Shown here piece after piece: positions 52,717 through 64,000 of a DNA stretch of 64,000 bases. The DNA comes from Phoronis australis. Lineage: Eukaryota > Phoronida > Phoronidae. Made by a program: the position numbers and the translations under genes. Numbering within the stretch: position 1 is the first letter of the stretch; every line of letters begins with the position of its first letter. The notes under the pieces are model-generated. The model was not told the DNA's origin and searched no databases. It was given only the letters and a program-made list of their open reading frames with translations. The stretch covers positions 378,271 through 442,270 of the forward strand of contig NMRA01000070.1 in NCBI GenBank assembly GCA_002633005.1. The letters run 5' to 3'.

Positions 52717-54291
52717 ATGGAAGTGATTGCAACTTTACTAATATTTAAAGAGATCGTCTGTAATTTGCTTGGAGTGGCTGTGTGTCTCGTTTGTCTCAGA
52801 CTAATCGTTAACGCTTGGTTGTTGCTCGCAAAAAATGATAATGCCGAGACAGAGACAATTACCGTTGGACATGGCGAGATTCTACGTGCTTTGTGGCCAC
52901 ATGAAGTCTTCTTCCACCGGAGTTACCGGTATAACGTGTTTGCCTTATTTCTTGAGTCCCCGTGTCAACTTTCCGCAGAAGTCATCAAACAGACTTTGAA
53001 AAAAGCCTCTCAAAAGCACGAACTTTTAAGGTGTCGATTACGCACACTAGAAAACAACGGAAATAAGACCTTCGTCTTTACTCAAGCTTCTTTTGAGGAT
53101 TCGATCGATTTTCAAGACTTAACTCTAGAAAATTATGAAGATATCATGGAGGCCATGACTGTCGGCGGTTTGCACTTGTGGAGTGCAAGATTCGTCCAGT
53201 TGACGAGCTTTCCGACCCCCAATAAGGGTCATCTTAACTTCTACTGCGGTGAATGTTCGTGTGTGCTTCTTCTCGGCTTTCATCCGGCTGTCGCAGATGG
53301 CGTGTCGATGCATCACTTCTGTAATGCAGTTATGAAATCAATGAACGGGTTATTCTTTGGGAATGAAATAGGTTCCCACGATAGCGCGAAATTGGTTCAA
53401 CACGATATGTTGCCAGTCGAGCTAAACAGCGCCGGTTCAAAGTGGATTGTATTGGAAAATGTCATAAAAACTGTTTTCGAGAGGCTTGTGGATATTATGC
53501 AGACGCGTTGCTTCACCAGACGACCAAAGGCGATATCAATTGTGGACTGGAACCAGCAACAGCGAGCGAGAACGATACTTTTAGAATTTTCGAGATCAAA
53601 ACTCGAGCACCTTCGACACAGCTGCCATTCTCATGGTGCAACAATGCATGGCGCTTTGTCGGCCATTGCAACTCTTGCGCTGACACAATCACACGTGGAT
53701 GGAGCAGACGACAGAATTTTAGGCGGGAAAAATGAAACACCAATCAAAAGCCAATATTTTACGAACTATCGTAAGCTGTGTAAAAATGATGTCACAGGTG
53801 ATGTCATGGGATGTCTAACGTGTCCGTTCACCACGCGCATTAATGTTTGCGAGCATGATGAATTCTGGGATATCGCTCGGAAACTCACGGTTGAAATTCA
53901 CGACAAAAATTTAGAGCGAGCGCACCTGCGGGAGTTACAACAGAACATGCTTTACAACGACTTGTTCTATTGTAAAAACGAGTTGCTTAATAGAGTTTTG
54001 AACGACTACCAGCGCCCTCAGCCACTACAGTATTACGACTTTGCCATAAGCGATTTGAACGATCATAATGTCATACTCAGTAACGACAGCGACAAAGTAT
54101 TTGTAGACAAGATAGCATGCGTGGTTGGGTTCAGTGGAAATTGTAACTTTGTGCACACGACTATGACTTTACAAAGCCGATTACTGTGGTCTCTCAGCTA
54201 CAATACCAGTACGGTCACGCGTGAGATGGCAGACGTATACAGTGGGAAGATTAAACTGGTGTTTTCGGACGCCATAAATGAACGACGATGA
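52717..54291 (+). CDS. Condensation/BAHD-fold acyltransferase-like protein, membrane-anchored, intronless
   Basis: Encodes 524 residues. A hydrophobic N-terminal segment (about 9-37) is a likely signal anchor. The rest has the chloramphenicol-acetyltransferase-like condensation fold: ALWPHEVFFHR and an LLRCRL strand near the start, the active-site segment GFHPAVADGVSMHHF (H189-G195) midway, and FAISDLNDHN late. Family enzymes (alcohol O-acyltransferases, PapA5, NRPS condensation domains) use the second His of HHxxxDG as base; here that position is Pro (P190), while the first His, D194 and G195 remain. So the catalytic role is doubtful, and a non-enzymatic or altered function is possible. Start context ACTATGG is good. 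A polyadenylation word lies 92 bases after the stop. Being intronless could reflect retroposition, but the frame is fully open and codon use looks normal. The substrate is unknown. Confidence 0.82.
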   Translation: MEVIATLLIFKEIVCNLLGVAVCLVCLRLIVNAWLLLAKNDNAETETITVGHGEILRALWPHEVFFHRSYRYNVFALFLESPCQLSAEVIKQTLKKASQKHELLRCRLRTLENNGNKTFVFTQASFEDSIDFQDLTLENYEDIMEAMTVGGLHLWSARFVQLTSFPTPNKGHLNFYCGECSCVLLLGFHPAVADGVSMHHFCNAVMKSMNGLFFGNEIGSHDSAKLVQHDMLPVELNSAGSKWIVLENVIKTVFERLVDIMQTRCFTRRPKAISIVDWNQQQRARTILLEFSRSKLEHLRHSCHSHGATMHGALSAIATLALTQSHVDGADDRILGGKNETPIKSQYFTNYRKLCKNDVTGDVMGCLTCPFTTRINVCEHDEFWDIARKLTVEIHDKNLERAHLRELQQNMLYNDLFYCKNELLNRVLNDYQRPQPLQYYDFAISDLNDHNVILSNDSDKVFVDKIACVVGFSGNCNFVHTTMTLQSRLLWSLSYNTSTVTREMADVYSGKIKLVFSDAINERR

Positions 54292-54382
54292 ACAACACAT
54301 TGATGGATTGTTCGCTGTACAGGAACAGTTGCCGTGATACTAATCGTCCAATGCCTCGCATGCCATTCATGAGTCAGTTTGA

Positions 54383-54388
54383 AATAAA
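54383..54388 (+). promoter_or_regulatory. Polyadenylation signal of the condensation-fold gene
   Basis: AATAAA, 92 bases downstream of the stop codon at 54291. Confidence 0.5.
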
Positions 54389-56786
54389 AAGTAAAAATGC
54401 CACGTCTGGGCAGGGTTCTGATATAATGCTTCACAACTACATGTCTTGTAAACTAGAAAACCCTAACCCAGAACTATTTAAGAATAGAGTTTCAATAGCA
54501 CAAATAATTTATTTATAAATTTAAATGATGATCATAATAATATTCTAAATATATACCAGTTGCGAAAAATATTCAGGTCAATCAATTCCTGACATTGAAA
54601 CAATATAGAAACTTGCCATTCTATAAGAAAGACACATTAACATCTAGCGAGCAAAAAGTTGGTTAGAAATCACAGAACAACTGCACAGCACACAACGAAA
54701 CATGCTGTGATTTTGTGCACAGAACAATCAACTGATTGACAACAATAGACATACAGTCTCCCAACTGGAGACTAGTTGTCTGAGGCTTTCAGAACTTAAA
54801 GATCAAACTACATCCTGCAATGACCCTTAGGGATGTCTTTGAAGCAGCAGTCATGATGTTTGTGATAAACAACAGTGAGGTCATTTAAGCACCACTTATT
54901 AATTAGTAAGTTGTATCACAGAATATATTCACTTTGGTAAAATCTCACTTATTTCGGAGGAAAAAAATGCTAAAATTGGTCCTTTACATTTTTCCAACTG
55001 AGTGACCACAATTTTTCAGAATCATTACCTGCCGGTAGTTGAGATACAGATGTTAACAATGATGCAGGTTTAATTTGGTGTTGCTTCGGTTTTATGTAAG
55101 TTCATTAAAAATTGTGTGCTAAATTGGAGAGACTGTACTGGAACACAACACCACTACCAAATAACTGATATGTACACTGTAGGACCTTATCAACCAGTAT
55201 GTACATTTAGCTAAATATTTACAAACCTAATGAATTTAACTCAGCAAAAGTATACGTTTTCTGAAAGTATAAATTCCATAGAACTTATTTTTTGACTTCA
55301 TACTAATCTGACACCAATTAGGTCAAATTGACCTTGTTTTTTAAGGAAAACTTTACAAAAAAGAAAAGTACATTCATAACAAAACAACTGGATCAATAAC
55401 ATGACCAAATTTCGTATGATATAAATGTTCAAGATAAAATCTAACAAACGCTATTACAGATTTCTAAATTATCTTTGTGTTTTTGTTTCATGCAACTTTA
55501 AAATGATTTCATAACAATCACATTAGTCTTATTTTTGATAACCCCTGAAGAACATTTTAAAAACAATTCCCAATAGCGTTTTATAGAACAATGTATAAAG
55601 CTAAGTATTTGAAAGTTTCATGTAAATCCAAACAAGGCATTTCCAAGATACAATGTTCCAAAGTTGGCCAAAATTGGACATTTATGGAGAGTCCTACATA
55701 TCTTTGTGAAGTTTTTAATTGAAAAGAAGCAGAAAGACTATCTTTAAGTCATTTAGGCTTGGAAGGGGTGACTGCTAGGCATAGGGGCTTAGAATGTTGT
55801 GGGCTGTTGTAACACATGGGGGTCATTCAAACACAATAGGCGCCCTGTGAAATTGACATGCAAGGTCAGTTCTTTGGAAACTTTACTCTCACAGCTGGAC
55901 TGTGTACCTATACATAGCTTAGCAAAGGGTTTATGGTCCAGGCTGAGATGGCAAAATTGCTTTGTTAACCCCTATGGATAGCTGAATAGGTGAGCCCAGA
56001 ATGCCAGATCTGAATGCGGAAACAAAATGAATATGAACAAAAAGTACACTACAACTTGTGCTGTGCAGAATTGAAACATCTGCCATGTCACATAATACTA
56101 GAACATCTTTGCTGCTCACACACCACATATTTCAGAATTCAAAGCTACGATAAAATCTCACCAATTTCTGATGAAATTGTCAACATGCTATGAACATTCC
56201 CACTAAATAAAATTGGTTCTAACCCCGGTGTTTAAGATAACAGGCGGGGTATGGAAAATTGAACTAGACCGTATTTATCCACCTTGGCTGAGACGCGCTC
56301 GGCTCATGCTCAAAGGGATGCCGCCAAGCTGCTCTATTCATCGAGTCACGAGCGAGGATAATTGACTTCGCTCATGCGGATATGATCAGCTGATTACAGT
56401 CTAGCCTAACAACTGTACTTTTTATGGAGAGAATTTTACGTAGTTTTTACTGTAATANCTCACCAATTTCTGATGAAATTGTCAAAACTGACCTTTTTTA
56501 AATTTTCACGGGATTTTAACAATGTTGTGAATGCCCACAATACTTTAAAAAATTGTCTGATAGTAAATATGCTACAAGATTTGAACATGGAAAACTGCTT
56601 ATATCTGTGCTACATATCTTTCACCGAATCATGAGAAAATAAACATCACGTGTCGACCATGTTGCGTCCTAAACTGACGAGATTTTACTATATTTGCGCA
56701 AAAACAAAAAAGACCTCTGGGTAATTACACAGCAACAAATTCAGACATGTAAGTGTTTAGCAGTTTTGGTCTGCAGGAGCAAAATA
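54389..56786. other. Intergenic, no gene seen
   Basis: Between convergent genes. CTCACCAATTTCTGATGAAA plus 7 more bases occurs at about 56157 and again right after the N at 56458, so a small assembly repeat error is possible. No other feature supported. Confidence 0.45.
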
Positions 56787-59700
56787 TCAGTTATACTTTT
56801 TCAGGACGCCATTTTCAGCTCCTGCTGGAGGACGAGACAGCTTATCCCATGCTTGGATAATCAGAATAGATGGCACCACTATCCAAATACCATTCATGAA
56901 CACGAAATAAAACCAGAAGTACTGAGGGTGCCACATTTCCGAGTGGGCGAATCCGTCACGGTATTCTGTGAAGAAGTACAAGACGTCACCATAGAGTTGC
57001 GCCACAGATATGACTAGCTGTAAGAGGTAACGGTGCCTGCTCCTCCCAAGAAAAGCGAACACCGCGAGAAAACACAATGGCCCCACAACAAATGCTGTTA
57101 TACTCTCCATACACACAGCAAAGTTGTCAGAACTGAAAGGATAAAAGAGCATAGCGTCAACACGACTATTGTTTTTGCAGATTAAACTTTCACAATAACA
57201 CACAAAATGCATTCCAGTTGGGTCTGAGGAAAGCCAGCAGAGATCACCATAAGCAGTTATAACCAACCTAATTATAACCAACCCAATTATAACCAACCCA
57301 ATTATAACCAACCCAATTATAAGCAATCCAATCACTTTGTGTTTTGACTTGGGCAAAGCGCCTTGTACAGTAAATGCCAAAAGTATTTAGACAAAATGAA
57401 ACGAAATTCTCCATCATAACGACTGAGCAGAAGTACAATTCATCATCCAAGTAGACTTCCCTAATGTCTGAGGATACAGGGGAATTGATAGTAGAGTTAG
57501 CAAAGCGGCCAAGCCATTCTGTAATTAGACTTTTGATGTCTGAACAGTCATTACCAGTCATGTTGTGGTCTGCTTACGATAATTCTCCACCACATAATTC
57601 TCACAAAAATAATTGCCAAAATTGTAATTTTCCATTTTCAAAGTCTGATTAATTAACAGCAAATACTGGCTGGAAAATTAACAGAAAGTTGTTTTATGTT
57701 GTCTACACAGCACAAACTGCATGTTAGAGAAGGACTAACATTTTTTAAATCTTATAATCTTTATTTTTGTCGACATAGTTGTGAACTAAATAAGTGAATA
57801 ATTATCTTACTTTTGTCTTGCACCGACTGTAGTTCATTACTATCAATGACGATAGGCAGATCCAGGGGATCAAGTGGGTCTGGACTCTGGACCCCCTTTC
57901 TCCCTTGATATTGGTGTTATCAAATCTAGAATTTTTAAATTGACTTGAACCCCCTTTTAAAAAATCCTTGATCTCAACCCCTATAAAAATCCTGGATCCG
58001 CACTTGATGACCTTTGCTCAGTTAAAACTGAGAGTATAAACAATATCAACTAAAGACTTGTAGTCAAATGCCAGTTTCTGACTAATCGAGTTCACTTATG
58101 AACATCTGCACTAAACAATGGAGCCAGAGCGAGCCATCCTTCAGATGCCGTCAACCTTGAACACTATTTAGAGAAAGATATCCCTGCAATAGGTGAGCAA
58201 GTCAGATTGAAGCTTCCTCCGGGCCTTAAGCCATAAAGCCATAGGAGCCCTTGCACCCCATCCCCCAGTGGTCAGCATTTTATTGTTCCCCTTTCTCCCG
58301 CCAAAATTTCTACCCCCAAGTTTTTCAAATAGCGTTCATGAGACAATGATGCAAGGATCTTGACTTGCGAGGGTCCCTAAGCTGTAGCTATCTGGCAATG
58401 TACCTGAATGTACAATTCCAGAATGTCTAGTCACATGTCCAAAAGATCAAAAGATGGCAGCCCCTGCAGTATATATAATTGTGATATAAAAGGGTAATAG
58501 TCGGATATAACATGCCCACATTTTGAGAACCAGTTTTCTGGGCATCAAACTGCTTCTCAGCATATATCACATCCTGTCAGACTATTGCTGATTAGTAAAA
58601 AACACAAATATTTTCATTATAATGCTGTGTGAACACATGCCAAGATTATTTTTATATCACAATCATAATCACGGACACATTGAAAATTCTCCGGTATGAC
58701 TTACCTGATGTATCTGCTGTCCCCCTTTCCATATTCCTTCCCTAAAAGACAAACCATCCAGGTTAAATTTATGATATATGCTGCAAGGAGCTCACGGCAA
58801 GAATGGAAGGTTTATGACTGGTAAGCCCCGATTGGATGAACAGGGTGGGCATTACACTGAGCATGATCGTTTACAATATTGAAAATTTGTAACTTTCACG
58901 GGTGGGTGTTAAGTTGAACATCGGGTAAATCACAATCAAGGTCCACATTCAAGAGTTGACTGTATTACGGACTAAAATAAAATTTTCTGGATCTCGTATG
59001 CAAATGGTTATTTAGTTGTGCAAAATAAAAAAGCAATTGTCAAAATCAGACCATGTTTTGAGAAATTTATGCATTTTTTGCCTCTGAATTTCATACACTT
59101 TTAGCATTATGAGTGGCCATTTAAAAATTCCAATTATCATGAATCAGCAGTAGAAAAGAAACTTATTTTATTAAGTAAGCAGTTGTTTCGATATGACTAG
59201 GAATAACACAAGTCACTTACAGAATCACTTAGATGAAGTTGTGCTTAATCATTGAGAAATGGTAGGGTTCATTCTAAAACAAAATTTGTAATGTCTGTGT
59301 TTCTAACCCTCATCTACTGTAAAAAAACTTAAAAAGAAAAGTTGACACTCTATAATAAAAAGAACTGCAGAATATATGTTAGCCTAGACAACACAGCAAA
59401 TTATTCAGCATCTAAACAAACCAAAAGTTTGGATATTAATTGGGTTCTATACATGTAGAAAAAGGGCCAAAAGGTTAACAAAATGTAGTGTACGAACCTC
59501 CAAGTGCAACTCAGTAACACAGATGGTGATTGCAAATGAAATTATTGCTTTTTAAATAAAAACATGGTGCTTATTATCATCAAAGAATAATAAATGGCCA
59601 TTCAGTATAATTTTTTCCAACCATGCAAAAATTATGATGTAGTGTTCGTACCCCTTTTTGTAATGTATGTACCCTGATGTTTACAAGTATCATGAAACTA

Positions 59701-60503
59701 AAATATTACTTGGTGAATGAGCAACGTTGGTCACAGGCAGTTTAATCCCTTAAAAATGTTAGGTTAATAGGTTGTTTATAACAAATACTTTTGTTTTGAG
59801 TGAAATACTAGCATTTGTGTGGTGTACGTATCCCTGTATTTTAACACGTGCCTATTTCCAAAGAGTGACAGATATGCAAATGAATGCTCTACTTTTTATT
59901 TGCTCTCTATGAATACACATGGTGAATGAACAACGATAGAATTGGGTTGTAGCAACAAGCTGTAGTGCACGTACCTTTTTATACAATTGTGATGCATCAG
60001 GCCATAAAATTTTATTCGGTGGTTCTTGTGCAAAAATATTTTAGATTACAAATCTGGAATGATGGTACTTTAAATTAACCCAGCTTTTATAGTTATATGA
60101 CAACCTTCATTTTTCACCAAAAGTGGCCGCCTAATATAGACCTTAATTGTAATTCACCTGACATGGTCGTTAACTGGGAGGAGCATGGTAACTATGAATA
60201 GTGTGCATTATACTCACAGACTTGTGCAAGGAAAGACATGTCTTGAGGCATGTTAGCGTGGAAAAGGCCAAAGTACCCCTCTAGGAATGTATGGATCAGT
60301 CCACACATCATGAACCAACACAAAACAAGTCTACGGCCAACGCAGAATCCTAGACTGGCGGCATACATCCACGTAAGCACCATGGCTGCACCAACGGCAC
60401 CGAAGAACACCCCGAGTATCTGGGTCACTGTTAAGTCATTGGGAACGTAGTTTGGCAGGACCAAGTCCCTTGGGAAATATGGGTGAGAGATTGCACCTGA
60501 CAT
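56787..60503 (-). CDS. EBP: 3-beta-hydroxysteroid Delta8-Delta7 isomerase (emopamil-binding protein)
   Basis: Three coding exons: 60503-60218, 58741-58705 (37 bases) and 57132-56787; 222 residues (human 230). An ER membrane EXPERA-domain enzyme that moves the ring double bond from C8-9 to C7-8 in sterol synthesis. Seen: four hydrophobic segments; residues matching the human active site H71 and E75 (GLIHTFLEGYF), E117 (CMESIT), N188 and W191 (FMNGIW); and the signature WKEYGKGDSRYI built by the tiny middle exon. It ends KKYN, a canonical KKxx ER-retrieval signal. A clear acceptor (TTTCCTTTGTAG, exon from 60516) 13 bases before the ATG shows a noncoding first exon upstream. A long open frame running into intron 2 is a read-through, not coding. 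EBPL is the alternative paralogue, but the C-terminal half matches EBP closely. Confidence 0.95.
57256..57330. repeat. 15-base tandem repeat in EBP intron 2
   Basis: Five copies of AATTATAACCAACCC. The period is a multiple of three, so it creates a false open frame of repeating IGLVI on minus. Confidence 0.85.
57852..58007. repeat. Short element with GGATCCAGG-type inverted ends
   Basis: Left GGCAGATCCAGGGGATC and right AAATCCTGGATCCGCAC are inverted. Same end type as 10383-10701 and 22214-22645. In EBP intron 2. Confidence 0.5.
58742..60217. other. EBP intron 1
   Basis: AT-rich, no repeat, RNA gene or coding frame recognised within it. Confidence 0.6.
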
Positions 60504-60976
60504 CTGGTGGTGTGGTCTACAAAGGAAAAATGAAATCGTTAATGTCTTATGGCAACATGCACTTTCACACTACGCTAATATTTTCTGGCAAAAGCGTACT
60601 ATCCACATACTCCTATTTTAATGAAGTAGAAAATTAATGTGCATCACTCGCAGACCTACTTTGATGACGCTACCCATCTTTATATCCCGTACTGGAAATG
60701 ACTGAGGCCATAAAACATATTGATCCGTTGTACATACTCACAGATCACAAAATTTTTGCTCGACTGGTGGAAGAATCCATAACAAGTATCAACTGGTCGC
60801 CCAGATAGGAGACCATTTGCTGAGATACATGAAAAGAATTCTACAAATTCAGATTAAACCCAGTTTAATGGGTTTACTAATCATTGTTCGAATCTATAGT
60901 CCAACAACAAGTTGGGAAGATGACCCCCGAGAGCCAATTGTCTTACACGACTGATTAACTCCATTCTGGTGTTTAT

Positions 60977-61594
60977 GGTTGGAGGACCAGCCCTCTTTTG
61001 TTAGATAATTGCTCTAATATCCAATGAGATGGTACCTAGCCTGACTGGGCTATGCTGCTAAAAATAAGTTATAAGATATTTGAACATAAACCAATAGCAT
61101 TTCTGAATTCCTCGTCAAATTCTGATCACGTTTAGTTTTTGAATCGCCAAAATCACTCAACTACTACCGAAGTTACGATAACCTATTCTTTCCGAACATA
61201 TGCTAATTTGCTCTGGGTTTGGCTGTGTTCACACGTAGTCTGTAATAAGCCTTATAGATAATTGGCCTGCCTGTTGTCATACCAGGCAAAAGACTGTGCT
61301 TGGCAGTATTATCTACCAGGCTTATTGCAGACCACCTGTGAACACAGGTCAGGCCAGAGCGAACTTGGTACGTTTGGACAGAGTAGATTGTCGTAAATTC
61401 GGTTGTAGTTGGGCGATTTTGTCGATTCCAAAAACTAAACATGATCAGCATTTGACAAGGAATTCAGAAATGCTATTGGTTTATGTTCAAATATGTTATA
61501 ACTTAACTTTTATTTTTAACAACAAAGCCCAGTCAGTCTATAGATACAATCTTATTGAAGCAATTACCGAATAAAAGAGAGCTGGCCCTCCAAC
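60977..61594. repeat. Large near-perfect foldback element
   Basis: Two arms of about 300 bases pair around 61286: GGTTGGAGGACCAGCCCTCT with AGAGCTGGCCCTCCAAC; AACATAAACCAATAGCATTT with AAATGCTATTGGTTTATGTT; AATAAGCCTTATAGATAA with its partner near 61315. Hardly any spacer is left. It lies upstream of EBP exon 1, possibly inside its 5' intron. No coding capacity. Confidence 0.88.
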
Positions 61595-63352
61595 TATAGT
61601 TGGGTCATACCACACAACAGCACAGGCAGTGCAACTGCTTACCTATGCCTGGCCAGTACTTACCAACTCCAACTCCAACCCCAACAAGCTGTACCCCAAT
61701 AAGGGAATACATCTTTACTTTCAAGTTTGTACTCCATGCCATGAATAATACGCTTACACAAAAGTCTCGCATTTTTAAAGATATGCGCGACTTTTCACCG
61801 CTTGTCCTTCTGAGCGGCTTTTACTGGGATTACTAAGAGAGCGTGGTGCCAGAGTCAGACTCAATTGCGATGACCGCATTGTGAGAGCAAGACCAAATTA
61901 AGTGTAATTACCTGACCATAAACTACAGTAAACATCTCTGCCTGTATATACAGGCAAATTTTCAAAATGCATTAACCAACAGTTTTCGTTAAAAACAAAT
62001 ACCATAGCTGTATTCAGATGGAAAAAACAACCAAGTTTGGTTAACGATTTTTAAAAATTGATAAACTATTAAGCTAAAAACTATAAGCATTGGGTGCGAT
62101 TGAAGACTCGACTATGCGTATTGATATACTCGGTGATTTGCAAACGTTTATCAGAAACAATATCACGTGGATTATTCTTTTAATATACAACTAAGCTACA
62201 ATAAAACATCTATAAACAACACACAGTGACTAAATTATAGATGTCAATAACTTTTGAAACATCGCTTATAGCTCAGTGCATGCCGAACTACTTTTACTCC
62301 AGGAGCCGAGTAGTACACTAACCGGAAAACTGCTATTCGCGGGAATGCGTTTCGATAGTTAGCTTGTAGTTGTAATGGATCACCTGTGAAGACAACTAAG
62401 ATGGCTAGCTTTGTAATCAACTAGAGCTTAGAGTGCAAGCAGTGGATGAGGTTGGTGGGTGGACAAGTCATAGTGGCTGCCAGGTTTCATTTTTTACATA
62501 ACGCTAAATTGTCGTGAGAGACGGTCCAGAGTTGGTACATATGGTGCAACTCTGGACGGTCTGAGGTCAACAGAAAACCACAGTTCAACTGTGTGTCTAC
62601 ACCAATGTGATTAACGAGAATGGTTCTACTTGCTGCGTCAGCTGCAGGTATGCTTTTCTCTTTTATGACACACAATGTGTGACTGGGCAAAGTGTTTTCA
62701 AAATAATGTGGATAAATCAGTGGAGTGTGAGACCCCTGAGGTCCCTGTCAAGTCCTCATGACAATTCTACCTTATGTGACTGAGCAACTTAAAAGCTAGA
62801 ATAGTTATGTACTTACTCATGCAACCAAGATTGTCCAGAGGTTCCAAATTTTCAGTTTGGCTATTACCATATTTGCACTTCTGTATATATATTTTATGAT
62901 TTGAGTCCTAATAAAAATTGAACTTGAACTAATGGCACGTGTAGTTTTGTTTGCTGAGTGACATGTTTGGTATAGCTGTGAAATTCAGGGATGGGTTCAT
63001 TAACTGACTTCTAAGTTGTTTTGATACTTCGTTTAAACACAAAATAAAATGATAGCAACCCGTGAGAAAAAAACAAGTAGACAGGAGCATTAGACTAGAG
63101 TAATGAAAACAGTAGGCCTATAAACAAATTTAAAACCAGCGTTCCTTTGGGACTAAAGTGGCCTTTGTCAAGATCAACGCAAATTAACTTTTTAGTCTTT
63201 AGTTAGCTCAGATCTCAATCAATACAAAGGGGAACTGAATAGGCTCCATGAGTTGTCTGGGGCTTAGGGAATCAGAGCGGACGTGACCAGTGTAAGGCGA
63301 GAAATTCTCCACATTGAGAGCTGACAGTCGTACAGCTAGCTGACTGGCTAGG
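61595..63352. other. No gene seen
   Basis: No supported coding frame. Noncoding 5' exons of EBP may lie here on minus. Confidence 0.4.
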
Positions 63353-63736
63353 ATGATACTTGCTCCGTATTTCGCTGCCCTAAAAGATATAACTATTGAT
63401 GATGTTGGTCTACTTACATTTAACAGTACTGCAAGACAAGTCAGTAAATCTGTCAGCGATTCACTGGATCGGCAATCGTTTGATCATATGCCGCTTGCAG
63501 ACGCTCTAGCTCAGGCTATATGTCGTTCGATAGCCCAGACCAATCCAACTTCAACTTCACTTTGAACTTTGACCTTTCAACTGAAACGTTTTCTACACCA
63601 GGTAGCGCAACGCGATAAACGGAAGTTGGGGAAAGGCATCGAAGTCAAAGACAACGAAGGCGATACTGTTCACTCGGACAAAGGGATAATTGGCCCCGTT
63701 TGGGTGTACATGAAACTGTGGTATGATGCTATCTGA
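63353..63736 (+). CDS. Candidate terminal exon(s) of an unidentified gene
   Basis: After an acceptor-like TTTTCTACACCAG (ending 63601) the plus frame reads a hydrophilic 44-residue peptide starting VAQRDKRKLGKGIEVKDNEG and ending at TGA (63734-63736). An ATG-started frame of 70 codons lies just before it (63353-63565, with LADALAQAICRSIAQ). The two may be exons of one gene or unrelated. The minus strand over 63593-63736 is also open with an acceptor, so the strand is uncertain. No family recognised. Confidence 0.25.
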
Positions 63737-64000
63737 AACATGAACAAAGACTGGCTGGAACTTGAGAGTGACCCAGGTATTTATCCTCAATTTTTAAACT
63801 TTCTGCCCATTTTTGCAAACTTCGAGACTGCAAGTCAGTCAAGTGCAAGTGAACTGAAGAGTGAAGTGAAGACTGAAGTGCAGACTAGACTGAGTGGTGC
63901 ACTGCCACAACACTGTATCACAATGACAGTGTGTGACTGTTGTGATTTAATACACAGGTTCTTGTGCAGCTTACATTTACTCATATGAAAGCTTGAATAC
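63737..64000. other. No gene seen at the right edge
   Basis: Short frames only, with AAGTG-rich degenerate repetition near 63830-63890. Confidence 0.4.

Noticed and set aside
53125-53743. Out-of-frame and antisense frames in the condensation-fold gene
   Set aside because: Shadows of the 524-codon frame.
56787-57380. 197-codon minus open frame over EBP
   Set aside because: It reads through the acceptor at 57132 into intron 2 and the 15-base repeat. The EBP homology begins exactly at the acceptor.

Overview
The window is animal nuclear DNA: genes are split by GT-AG introns, coding density is low, and dispersed repeats are abundant. No contaminating bacterial segment is apparent. The gene set (a vertebrate-type Toll-like receptor in one exon, a leukotriene A4 hydrolase with a 15-exon structure, and the sterol isomerase EBP) fits an invertebrate deuterostome such as a hemichordate, echinoderm or cephalochordate. 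The species cannot be fixed from the sequence alone. Single N characters (8695, 16322, 31819, 32854, 41925, 56458) and one 325-base gap (22281-22605) show a draft assembly.

Layout. (1) 1-5.8 kb: a mobile element with terminal inverted repeats, a SINE-like repeat, then an intronless Toll-like receptor on + (2740-5463). (2) 6-21 kb: minus-strand exons of secreted or membrane proteins. Four of them (20881-20959, 19038-19297, 15879-16017, 9141-9376) join in compatible phases into a signal peptide, one CUB domain, a membrane segment and a short tail. Their introns hold a Penelope-like retroelement arranged as a palindrome and a 1.75-kb repeat element carrying about ten CTCF-like motifs. (3) 21-28.4 kb: a probable small mitochondrial membrane protein on + (exons 22960-23091, 25343-25496, 25796-25891), with a tRNA-like sequence and a foldback element in its intron. 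(4) 28.4-46.1 kb: complete LTA4H on +, 617 codons. Its exon 3 region appears three times around two N joints, probably an assembly error, and one intron holds a second CTCF-motif array in the opposite orientation. (5) 46-52.7 kb: no gene seen, one short third copy of the array element. (6) 52717-54291: an intronless condensation-fold (BAHD/PapA-like) protein with an N-terminal membrane anchor and an altered active-site motif. (7) 56787-60503: complete three-exon EBP on minus. (8) 60.9-64 kb: a second large foldback element and a possible terminal exon at the right edge.

Functional links. The Toll-like receptor (microbe sensing) and LTA4H (eicosanoid and peptide processing) both belong to inflammation biology, but their closeness may be chance. 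Points most worth a second look are the two convergent arrays of CTCF-like sites, the Phe at the suicide-inactivation tyrosine of LTA4H, the Ile in place of the BB-loop proline in the receptor, the Pro in place of the catalytic His in the condensation-fold protein, and hammerhead-like cores at both ends of the Penelope palindrome.
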